Shown here: positions 44,901 through 56,900 of the stretch, one piece after another
Layout of the letters: each line of letters begins with the position of its first letter
Numbering within the stretch: position 1 is the stretch's first letter
Origin: Plazaster borealis
Lineage: Eukaryota; Echinodermata; Asteroidea; Forcipulatida; Labidiasteridae
DNA: 64,000 bases
Assembly: GCA_021014325.1 (NCBI GenBank)
Contig: CM037457.1
Coordinates: 4,570,721 to 4,634,720 of the forward strand
Direction: 5' to 3'
Notes under the pieces: generated by a model
Databases searched by the model: none
The model's input: only the letters and a program-made list of their open reading frames with translations
What the model was told of the DNA's origin: nothing
Program-made: the position numbers and the translations under genes

Positions 44901-47900
44901 CTTGGACTTTGACTTGTTGACTTGTAAGAAGTCAGCCAGTCCAATTAATGAAAGTAAATACCTACTGTGTGATTGTTTTAACAAATGTTCAATGCACAAT
45001 GAAGTAATGGATATATACAGCAGTAACTGTGTGCTTTAACCTTTTCATGCACCATTTATTTTAGTGATAAATTTATCATATATGGACACATTAATTGTTT
45101 CCTCTTTTTTTTCTTCAAATGACGACCCCCAAAAAACAGGTCACAATAACACCCTCAAGAGTCCTCTTTCCCATTCTGAAAATTGTGGCCGTGCGATCTT
45201 TTTACAACTATTTTTCTGAATGGATTTAAACAGGTCGCTAGCGACCGGTCGGCGCATGAAAGAGATAACGTTGATGTTTTTTGAGCTTTGCTCGAGATAA
45301 ATCATGTATTGCTTCGGTGAAATATCGTGATAGTTTTTCCGTGCTTTTGATAAACTTTCATAATGGGAAAAATGCATCCAGGCATGAACGCCTCAATATG
45401 AATTATCAATTTAAATGTGCGGAAATTCACACGCATTTTCAGAGAAATGACATGTTTTATGAAAATTGTAATAACAAAAATATACTGCAAAAAGAAAACT
45501 GCACCTACACAAAGTGTACATCAGTACGTCACGCTTGACCAAACGTAAACATATTTTTTATGCAAACTTAATTTCCCATGAATATTTTGAAATGAACAAA
45601 TGTGCCTGGTAATTTTGATCTGACAATTTCTGAGAATGTTTACAATGCAGCGTCGACTTTCAGTTTTCCCCTAAGGAATATTGCACACCGCTAAATGTCA
45701 TGTAAACTGAATGTGTACACTACAGTGTGTTCAATGACGTAAAACCGAAGAGTTTTATTACAGACAAGCCTTAATTTCATTGGCACCATTCCCGAAGCAC
45801 TTGGGAAACATCTAGATGAAATAGGGACAAATGTGAGGGTACATGTAGATCTGAGAACATTACAGAAGGTTGTTGCTTCAGGGAACAGCAATGATCCTGA
45901 GAAAGACCCCGACTCGAAGAGTTACCGGCACAAAGGAAAATGTTATCTTTCTTTTGCATGCTGTGATAAAATGAAATAATAATAATAATAATAATAATAA
46001 TGCACAGTTCTTTGAGTGTTTTCACACCTGAAGGCCGTCCCAAAGCGCTCATTATTTTTTCTACAGGTACATGTATGCTGAGCTTTGTTTGAGACTATAA
46101 GACCCAATTTACTATGTTAATTTATAGGCTACATGTAACACCTTGTAGCATTTTACAAGGTGCTGTGGCGCAAACTTAATGCAGCCAGAAACACCGGGGC
46201 AGACCCCTTCTCTTCATGATAAAGCAAACTGGGTTCTGTTATGTGCAAAACACAACACGCGGGACCTAAGGCTTTATGTCCTATCTGAAGCAATAATGGT
46301 GAAGTGTCTTGCTTAGAGGTGAGGATCATACTTTGGTAATGACCCCGTTAACAAGGTATCAGAAGTGTGGTTTTCTGAAAGATTGTATTGCCTTGATACA
46401 TTGAAATGCATTACCATCAATAATTATCAACATATTAAAGGTAGGGTCATACATTGGTAATGACCCCGAATAGAAATTGTGTTATTCTTTTCCAAAAGCC
46501 TACTTGTTATAAAGATGTTAATGGTCTTAAACAATAAACATCCTGCAAAATTATTTCCTCTGAAGTGCCCTCGTTAATTAGAAATCAATAAAAGTATGTC
46601 AACAAATTTGAATCACCAAAGATCCCCCTCAGGTGACTTTTGGAGATTCAAATGTCCATGGTGTCCGTTTGTGGATGCTGCGGCCACAGATGCGGTTGGT
46701 ACCCGCCGCCGTCACCTCGCTAAACGTGGATGGATTCGATGAAAATACTGTGAAATGTTTTTGCTGTTTTCTCCACAAGTAGACACTGTATTCAGCTGAA
46801 ACTTTCACAGGTGATTTCAGGTCTCGAATTAGGGGGGGGGGGAGGAATCCACAAGACCGCAGGGCTTGTAGCTCAAAAGTTTTACTGGACCAACAAATTT
46901 GTTACAAGACCAGAATTAAAATGAGAAAAAATGCCTACACGGTGTCACAATTAAACTTTTTGTATTTGAATGAGACTAAGAGTAGATTCACCTCATTTGT
47001 CTTATGGTTAATACTTCATGCAAGTCAATATTTGAACATTATTATTTTAACTGAAGAAGAGGTTAAGTATTCAAAAACACAAGACTGCTGGACTTGTCCG
47101 GTTGTAAGTTTACTGGCCTGACACTAAAAACACTGGCCTCGGGCCAGCGGTCCGGTGTAAATTTCAAGCCTTGGACTTTTATTGTATCTCATGGCCGAGC
47201 GGATAAGAGCACCGGACTCAAGCTCTGGTGTTTCTGATCAGCAGAGTATGGGTTCTAGTGCCGGTCGTGACACTTGTGTTCTTAAGCAAGACACTTAACC
47301 ATTATTGCTTCTCTTCACCCAGGAGTACAAATGGGTACCGGTGAGAGCTGGGGAGTAACCTGCGATGGACTGGTAGTCTGTCCAGGGGAAATAGAAACGT
47401 TCTCATCTGTTTAATGCCAAGGAAACCGGATATAAACACCGGCCTGATGGGCCATATTGGCTCGGGACAGACTTTACTTTACTATGAGGGAAGTTTAAAA
47501 TAGTACATTGAAAAAGGGCAACAAGGCAATAGCCAGGGGGCATGGAGGCAATTGCCTCCATTGCCCCTGTGTTGCCTCCATTGCCCCTGTGAAGTATCAG
47601 ACCTGTTTGGGCACTGTGCTCTTGGCCAAAGTGCTGCAAGGTTAGAATTCAATCAATTCATATGGATAAACAAATACTGTGTTTACGATGCACACAGTGC
47701 GCTCCATCCTGCGAACAGTCTTTAACGCTCTTGATTTGTTGTTTTGGTTTTTACAGGTGAGGGGGGCGACTTGACTGATGGGATTAATCTAGCGCCCCTT
47801 CCTCCTGCTGAGCCAGAGACCAGGATAATCTACCTTAATCAGTCGCAGGCAACAAAGTTTTGCAACAATGAAGTCAAGTAAGTAGGGTTTTTCTGAGCGG

Positions 47901-50900
47901 ACTGTGTACATTGTAAAACCAAGGCATTTAAACAATGCATACTTTTGTCGTAAACACGGCAGGTAAATTGTATGTTAAGCTTAAAAATTTGTTTCATGAA
48001 AAATATTGGATATCGGGCAAGAGCTGGTAGCTTCTTGTTTCTTTCTTTTTGAAGAGTAAATTAATTCCCATCGGTTCATGTTTTGCTAGGGATTTTATGC
48101 AAGCTCCAATCAGGTTTATTTAGATTGCGGCAATCGAAATAAGCAACTATATGATTTGTGGGGTGTTCAAATGCAATTGTCAGGACTTTGACGGTATTTC
48201 AAATGCGTATTTTTCTTTAGAGGATTGGTACTGGAGTGTACTCTATATCAGTGAGCTCTATTGAAAGTATTTTTTTAACCAGGGAGTTTGTGCAAGTTCA
48301 TATTGAGTTTATTCTGATTGAGGCAATCAAAGTAAGCAACAACGATCTGATGTGGGTCTTAAAATGCTACTTACTTGACTTTGACTGGATTTCAGACAGA
48401 TGTCTTTGGAGGATTGGTACTGGTATGAACTTTATAATCAGTGAACTGTCAGATTTAAACTTGACTCTTTTTTTTTTTTGTATTTACTATTCCTGTTCAT
48501 TGTGTTCAATTTCTGAGTACATAGATTGCTTTGTATTTTGTAATTTCCGTATTTCTGCTTTTTGCCTTACCAGTACTGGCAAGTACAGCATGGTCACCTT
48601 CTTGCCCAAGTTCTTGTTTGAACAATTCCGACGCTATGCCAACGTCTTCTTTCTTTTCATCGCCCTGCTTCAGGTGAGCCATCTTCAGACACCAATAGAA
48701 TGTTATTCATTTGTTCATATTAATTCATTAACCACTTCAAATCGGTATTTAACATAAAATTCCGTGCCCACCCGCGGTATTATTTTGCTGAACTTTTTTG
48801 AGCTTTTTGAGTTATCGTTTTCCTTTGAGAATATCGTTGCCACAATGAAATCCTGAATTGATAAAAGGAAAGACGACAAAGGTCCTCATAATTTGCTTCG
48901 GGATTTGATATTGTCTTGTGAGAAAATTAAGTAGGCACTCACCGTTAATCGCAGATTGGTCGTGAGCCGCGGCCGAAAATCTGCCGTGGTATGCTGGAAT
49001 TTTGGAACGCTCAGACTTACCTCCCATTGAGCCGAAAACAGTGATGAACAATGGTGGCAGCCTGTCCACTCTTGTATGCCACATTTGTATAACAACAGGA
49101 CAAAGCTCTGGAATCAGGGGATTACAGAATAACCCCGGAAAGGGATTTTACAAGGCATGTTTTCCAGAGCCCGTTGTCGCTCTTTGTACAGGTGAAACAA
49201 AGTAATCATGGTAGACTCCTGTCTGTGCAAGCTACACACTGGAAAGTCCGGGTGGATAAAAACGCCAGCTGTCCAGCTGTCAGCAGAAAATGGAGGAAAA
49301 TCCAAAGTTGTTCCGAGTGTTAAAAAATGTCCGCCGTAAGTCTGTCCACAAGAAGTTTGCGGATAAACATGTCCAACACAAAGTGGCTTGGTGGTTAGTG
49401 ACATTTTGTTTTTTATGGGGAAAATGTTTATTTTTCCATCAACAAAGTATGATCCATAATGAAGCACACACGATTTTGAGAATTCCGAAGTTACTAATTT
49501 TTCTTTCAAATGTAGGCGTAGTAAAAAAAAAAAAAAAAAATGTCCCCATTCTATTTTGTATAAGAATGGTGACCTAGTTGCCGCCATTCCAAGATACACA
49601 TTTCTACATACATACAGTGTACATGTAACTCTACGTTCATAAAGAAACCGCTTAGTCATCAATTCTGACATTCACCCAAGACGTTTGAGGCTGTTCGACT
49701 CTCTAGGTTTCTAGTTCCTGCATTTGTCATGTTTTGAAAAACCCTCACGGCAACATTCATGTACAATTTAAGCGGAACTTAAAGGGTGCTGTACTGGTTA
49801 TACAATAAACAGAAAAATATTGGGTACATAATTGCTTCTCTCCACCCAGGAGTACAAATGGGTACCGGCGAGAGCTGGGGAGTAACCTGTGATGGACTGG
49901 CATCCTGTCCAGGGGGAATAGAAATATTCTCAGTCGTTTAATGCCAAGTAAACCGGATATAAACACCGGCCTGATGAGCCATATGGCTCGAAAAAGACTT
50001 CACTACTTAACCTACATTGTACATTTATGACATTTTTATGAATACAATTTTAGTTTTAGCCAAGTATGTGGCAGGATCTTTAAGAATTGCATCAATTTCA
50101 AACAATATGGACATCATGTACCAGACGAGGCCGTTAGGTTAGCATGTGGCCTCAATCCGCCAATTTCCTCTTCTCCAGGGCTCGAATTTGGGGGGGGGGG
50201 ATGAATCCACAAGGCTGAAGGGCTCACAATTTTTACTAGACCAGAATTTATATTACAAGACCAGAGTCAAAATGAGTTGAGCCAGCACCACTTGAGATAA
50301 AATCTATCTCATTTGTCTTATGTGTTAAAGTGTACTTTGATACTATCGACAGAATTGACAGATATTTATCAGACTCAGAGGCAACGTTTTTTTCTCTACA
50401 AAATGAGGTATCCTCTTAGTATTCAATTGAAAAACAAGTCCACTGGACTTTTTCAGCTGTGAGGTTACTGGCACGACGCAAAAATCAGTGGCCTCAGGCC
50501 TGTGGTCCAGTGTAAAACCTGAGCCCTCTTTTCCTATGTCATTCCGCACCAAATTGGTTGGACTTGGAAAAGATGCCTGTCCCTGTGATAAGCAATTTGT
50601 TACATGGGACCAACGGCCCCTAGTCCTTCTGAATCCTTCATTTTGGCAGTTGGATATCTAGAAGGACTTGGGACTGTAAGCATGCAGGGTTTTCCCAAGT
50701 TTTGTTTAAGTGGCTAACCGCAGGGACTAGTGCTAGTAGCTTGTTGTTCAACTTGCCCATGTAGATTTTTCACTGGTCCATATTTAGTCCTTTAGAGACC
50801 ACAGCGGGCCGGAAACAGCTTGTACCAAAATGACCATAGCATCCGCAAACAGCTGCAAGATCTGACCTACTTCCACTTAACCAAAAAGGTCAAAGTTTTA

Positions 50901-53900
50901 GGTCATGACCTGAATTGACATTTTCCATTGTTCCCCATGTAAAACATAGTATGTTTCAGACAAAACCAAATTTCTGTTTTATAATAAAAACAAATCAGAC
51001 GCTCTTTTAAATAATTTCAAAATATTAAAACCATGTCTGGGCGTATGGTGATGATTATACACAAAGGGTCTCTAAAAAGTTAAATATTTCAACGTTGCGA
51101 TTTTGTATGTGACTTGAATTAGCTTTAGGAAGCAATGAACTCATCAGCTGGGCCACTTGAGAGTATTTAGACTGGTCCTCGGGCATTTTAACTGACATTT
51201 GGCCAGCTGCCAGCTGGCCAGTGTTAGTAGACTCAGGTTCCCTTGTACATTGCTTCGATGCATGAAGGAAGCTAGATGATGCACAGTCAATAATAATTGT
51301 GTGCTTTTAATACGGCCACTTTGTAATTTAACCAGATCACAGCGCTAACAAACCCTGCTTATGTTCATGTAGTGCAGGGATCAGTTTTCAACAGGCAGAG
51401 TACGTAATCCAGAAACAATAATAATGACAATACGCAGATCGTATATTATTAGTTATCACACCAAGCACGAGTGGAATACGGAAAAGTGTAGTGCTTTTGC
51501 GTTTGAAGAGTGCGTGTGTTTCAAATTTATCTTCAAGCAAACTTAAAGTGCAACTTATCGCAATACGCGGTGTTGGAACAGCTGTATGTTTTGCGTATAG
51601 CTTAAAATAGCACAATATGCAAAGTGAGAACAGCGAAATATGCAGGGTGTGATATGGGCTGTGCAATGTAGGTTTATATCACACCTCTTGTTGCTATGGT
51701 TCGACCAATCAGAATCGATGATTAAAGTTTCTTGAAGATAAAGCTCTTCATCATACCCAACAGTTGTCTCAAAAGATCTCATTTTATTGACAGGTATGCA
51801 GAACTACATGTACATGTATGATTGAACTATAGTACCTTGTAAGGGTTTATAAGGTGAAGCTGCACAATCTGCAGCCAACCTTGCCAGAAACACTGGGGCA
51901 AACCCCTTCTCTTAACGATAAGTGTATGTGTTCTTTTACGTGCATTACACAACACATGTACAGGGTTATGTCCAATCTGAAGGAAAGAAACAATTATGGT
52001 AAAAGTGTCTTGCTCAAGGACACAAGTGACATAACAAAGACCCTGGGCCTGCACTCTGACAACACCTTAACTTGAGTCGGTGCACGAGATCGCTCAGCCA
52101 CGACAATCCACAAGTCACTACCAGTTCATCCATTGGTCCAACAAAAATCACCAAAGTCACTCAGTCTATACCAAAGATTATAGAGCCCCGAAGGCGCAAG
52201 AATGGGGTGCTAGATCTCTATCTATTATTGGAACGTGAAATACGCACGGGCGCCATTTCAGTAAGCAATTGTTCTGTTATATCATTATCAGCAATGGTCA
52301 TTGTCTGCACTGATCTATTGCATCAAAACAGTTGCTTGCTAAAATGGCGTCCAGTGCACATTTCACATTTCAGCCGGAGTTCCAAATCTCGCGCCTTCAG
52401 CGCTCTGTAATCTTTGGTCTATAGACCCATTGCACAACGCGCAGTGTACTCGCATGCGCCTATCCTGGGTGTCATTTTGGGTGTCAAAATCGTATACAAA
52501 CATGCTCAAAAGAGAGTTTTGACACCCAAAATGACGCGCATTGTTCGGAGGCGCGTTCTGGGTCTATAGAAATCAATAGATCCCCCTTGCATAACGCAAA
52601 ACGCAACAGATAAGCTGAGGTCACGCGCACGTTTTTACGCACAGAGAACAGCTATCGTCCAATGATCTGCCTCCATTTTGAGAGTGTGACGTCATATGCA
52701 ATGGGTCTATACCAGTTTATTCACAACTATTCATTCCCATGATGACATCATCCACGGCCATCTTGTTTTCTCATCCCGACCGCAGCAAATTCCAGGTGTG
52801 TCGCCAACTGGTAAATTCACCACCATGTTTCCACTCCTGTTCATCCTGTTTGTGTCGGCCATCAAAGAGATCGTTGAGGACTTTGTAAGTAAAGAAACTA
52901 ACATCAAAATGAAGGGAAGGTACAGGATCTGTTTCCAAAAGCATTTCTTCATTATTTATGTTCTGAAGTCGGGGTTCTCCCCATGCACAAGCTAGTATAT
53001 CTAGCACGATTTGCGTGCCAATAATAATGCACAAATTTTGGCCGATAAGCAAAAAAAAGAGGGAAAAAAGGTTTTTTTTCCACAAAAAACATCAAGAGAA
53101 ATAGAATGGTCCAGACCGCACAGTAGGGCTTTTAAAACTAAGATAAACACCAAGTAGAAAACATTCCAAAGACCTTGTTACAAATTTCAGCGTGCTTTGG
53201 CCAAACTTAGAAAATATTTGGGTCCAGAATGCCCCACAGTTTTGAAAAAAACCTGGGGAGAACCCTGGCAGTAATTATGCAAAATAATGGTAGTAAACAA
53301 TTGGTTACCAGTCAACAATCGTGACTACCAGTTATTTTGAAAATGATTGTACACATGTATGTGTTGCATTCAAAACTATTGAAAGGGAATGTTTTGACAT
53401 AAATTTAATGATGTAAAATCTTGTTTCCTCAAAAATGAACGAAACAAGAAACAAATTATGTTTACAAGCCAGCAACTTTTCCATTTAAATAATTTTGAAA
53501 TCCGTTTGTGTTACCTATGTTGTACCTTCTCTTCATTTAAATAAAAGTAACTCATCCTTCACTAGCCACCCCCGCCCCCTCCCATCTTTAACCAATGGAA
53601 ACACCCAAGTTAACCCATCTCAAGCATGGACCAATGCAGCCTTGGATTATTCCACTAATCCACAGGTAGGATCTGTCTCCCAAATCTGCATGTTTGCATG
53701 CACACCTTTTTTTTCTTTTCCCCCTTCTCTCTTTAGCAAATCCCGGGCGTCTCCCCTAATGGCAATTTGACCACGGTTATTCCGTTACTATTTATTCTTT
53801 CTGTTGCTGGTGTCAAAGATGTTGTTGAAGATGTGGTGAGTTAAGAAAAAAAGTATATGTACATTTCATGTGGGAGAGTTTGAAGACCTTAAACAAATAT

Positions 53901-56900
53901 ATATATTGTTAAATCTCATAGAAGTTTCTATAGTCGTGCATGTCTAATTAGCCTGTTGCGAGTTAGATTTGAATAATGTCTGGTACAATGACTTGCTTAG
54001 TCACAAGTTACTGTTTAAACTAAATACAGTTGCTTAGTCACAAGGTTCGTGGGCAAGCTATTACAGAGTTATGCCAGAGATGGTTTATCCGACGTGGTCA
54101 CGTTGACTCATGACTAGAGTTGTTAGCACTTAAGTGTGCATGCTCTACATACTTCACTAACCAACCCCATTGGTCCTTGTTGAACTTACTCCTGGTACCA
54201 GGCTTTTCCCCGAAACCATCTAACATGCATGTAACAACACTGTCTTTAGTCAGGGGAATCCAGTTTGAGTGTTCACTTGACACCAATCAAGTCAATGTAT
54301 CAGACATTATTCTAAATCTAACTCGCAAATGGCTTATTGTTTGATTGTGTTTCACTGACCCTTCTAGGTACTTTGTACCAACAGAAACAAAATCTGTAAT
54401 TTTCCCCTTTTTTTAGAGGGGGTGGGGGGGGGGAGAATAAAATTGTTTAAAAAACCCCTAAAATAAGCGAGTGGGAAATCTTGTGTTAATACCATCATAA
54501 GAAGTATTATTATTATTATTACATATTTATGGTAATGAAACCAAGGATGCCTCATAAGTGAACGTAATCACTGTAGCTCGCAAGCCTGAGGAAACCTGGA
54601 AACAAGGGTGCTTGCTATGTGAACCAGAAACACCGGGGTTAACCCCTACTCTTCCACGATAAGTGTTCTTGGTTCTTTTACGTGCACTACCAATCCTAGT
54701 ACATGAGACCTACGGCTTAATGTCCCATCTGAAGGACAAAGCAATTATGGTAAAGTATCTTGCTTAAGGACACAAGTGCCGTGATCGGGACTTGAACCAT
54801 CACTCTGCTGATCAGAAATACCAGAGCTGAGTCCGGTGCTCTTAACCGCTCGGCCACGACACGAATAACGAATGTGTTGGCTGAATTATTCATTTGTTAT
54901 TTACGTTGCGCATGACATGCCTTAAAATCATCAAAACTTGTTACAAGTTACTCTTTGGCGTAGTGGTATCTTTTCTCCCCTTCCACCTCTGGGACCCCGG
55001 TTCGAATCCCATTGGGGGCACTGTGTGGATTGGGTTTTCAGTCCCTACCTGACTGCGTGGGTTTTTCCCTGGAATAATTCTCTGGGGTTTTCCTTCCACA
55101 TCTAAAACTGAAACTTCCTTCTTTGTCTTCTCTCCATTGGGTTCTTGGCTAGTATAGTGATTAAATTCATTTTTCTGAGAGTCCTGGGTTTCACAACTAG
55201 ATCTACAAAATAAAATGAAATTACTGTTTTATTACCAACATAAGTATCTGGTTTTTCCACACAGTTTTGGACTAATGCAGATTTCCAAATATCAATGGGG
55301 TACTAAATTCCTATTAAGAAGTACATATTTGCTGCTATTACAAAGCACACCTGTGGGACTTACATATTTTTATTTTATCCGTCAAAGTTTTGAAATCATT
55401 TTAACAAATTTTTGATCGCAGAAACGCCACAGGGCTGACGACGAGGTGAACGGACGTAAAATATTAGGTGAGTGGTGGATTTTTCTTTTCTTGGTAGTCT
55501 TTAAACATTAAAGATATGATACAGCTTCTTAAATTAGATTTATTAATTTGTTTAGACCTCTTGAGGGCATTTCGATGGTGACTTGCGTTAACAAGGTATC
55601 AGAAATGTGGTAATGACCCCGAAAAATTGTTTAATTTTTATCTGAAAGCCTACTTGTTATAAAGATGGTAACTTCAAACAAAAGGTACATTTTACAAATA
55701 GTTCCACTCCGGAGTGGGTAGGTATCCACATTCAAACCTTGGACCTATAACAAAAGGGACAATAGGACCACGGTTGCTATCACAAAGGAAAACATTGTGG
55801 TCCACGGTTGCTATCACAAAGAGTTGAACAAAGGAGGGTCCACGATTGCAGGTGTTTACACACGTATGTGTGTTGATTGAAATACACACACAGGCCCGAT
55901 ACTTCACGGAGGAAATGGAGGCAATCCTGGTCATTGCCTTGGTGCCCTTGGTCATTGCCTTGTTGCCCCTGGTCATTGCCTTGTTGCCCCTTGAATGTTC
56001 CAATAGAAATTGACAATTTCCTCATAGAGGTGCCCTTTATCAAGGAGCAAACGCCTTGGTGCCCTTGCCCTTTCAAAAACAAAGCATCAAGCCTGCATAC
56101 ACACAGATCTAATTATAGCATGTTCACACAATTATTGACACCTCCTTTAAAGGCATCGTACACGTTTGGTAATTGTCAAAGACCAGTGTTCCCACTTGGT
56201 GTATCCCAACATATGCATAAAATAACAAGCCTGTGAAAATTTGGGCTCAATTGGTCATCGAAGTTGCAAGAAAATGATAAAAGAAAAAACACCCTTGTTG
56301 TACAAATTTGTGTGCTTTCAGTTAGGAATAAAAACTTCTTGCAAGAAGTTTTTATTATTTTAGTGAGAAATTACCTCTCTCTCAAAAACTATGTTACTTC
56401 AGAGGGAGTCGTTTCTCACAATGTTTTATACTATCAACAGTTCTCCGTTGCTCGTTACGAAGTAAGGTTTTATGCTAATGGATATTTTGAGTAATTACCA
56501 AACGGTTATGATGCCTTTAAACCTGTTGGAATGGAGGGAAGAAGTGCAGAATGCGTACATGTTCAATTTGACCTTTTTACTGTGGCAATTCAGACAGCCT
56601 AAATTGATTTCCCGGGGTCTCGCGGGGGAGGGAGGCATGTTGATTTACAGAACACATACAGTATACATGTAAGGAACATGCTATGTAGTTGAATTTAAAA
56701 AAACCACTATAGACTTTTCTATTGCAACGTAACAGCCCAAGTTTTTGCCAACCAAGGTTTGGAAAAGTATGGAAAGCCATAAATGCAAAGCAAAAAACAG
56801 ACAACAGTTTGTAACAATGTTACACAACTCTTCAAAAATAGTGTTGAATTTGTTGGAAACAAAGCAACCAGCCATGGGATTACATTTTAATTGAAAGTTT

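Larger units (their letters stand above)
39000..47756. other. ATP8A intron 1 (8.8 kb), repeat-filled
   Basis: It holds SINE copies on both strands, MITE-A, MITE-F and MITE-G elements and repeat families I and K, listed separately. No other gene is recognised. Bases 39000-39960 and 44280-45035 show nothing I can name. Confidence 0.55.

Noticed and set aside
48236..48757. 173-aa ORF
   Set aside because: It is ATP8A exon 3 with intron sequence on both sides read in frame; only 48574-48673 is coding.
49114..49671. 185-aa minus-strand ORF
   Set aside because: It overlaps the MITE-F copy and a poly-A tract, has no recognisable motif, and is not conserved in the sister copy at 23097.
55692..56082. 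Repetitive minus-strand ORFs ([13 protein letters not shown] pattern)
   Set aside because: The pattern is the translation of the short tandem units in repeat family K, not a protein family.
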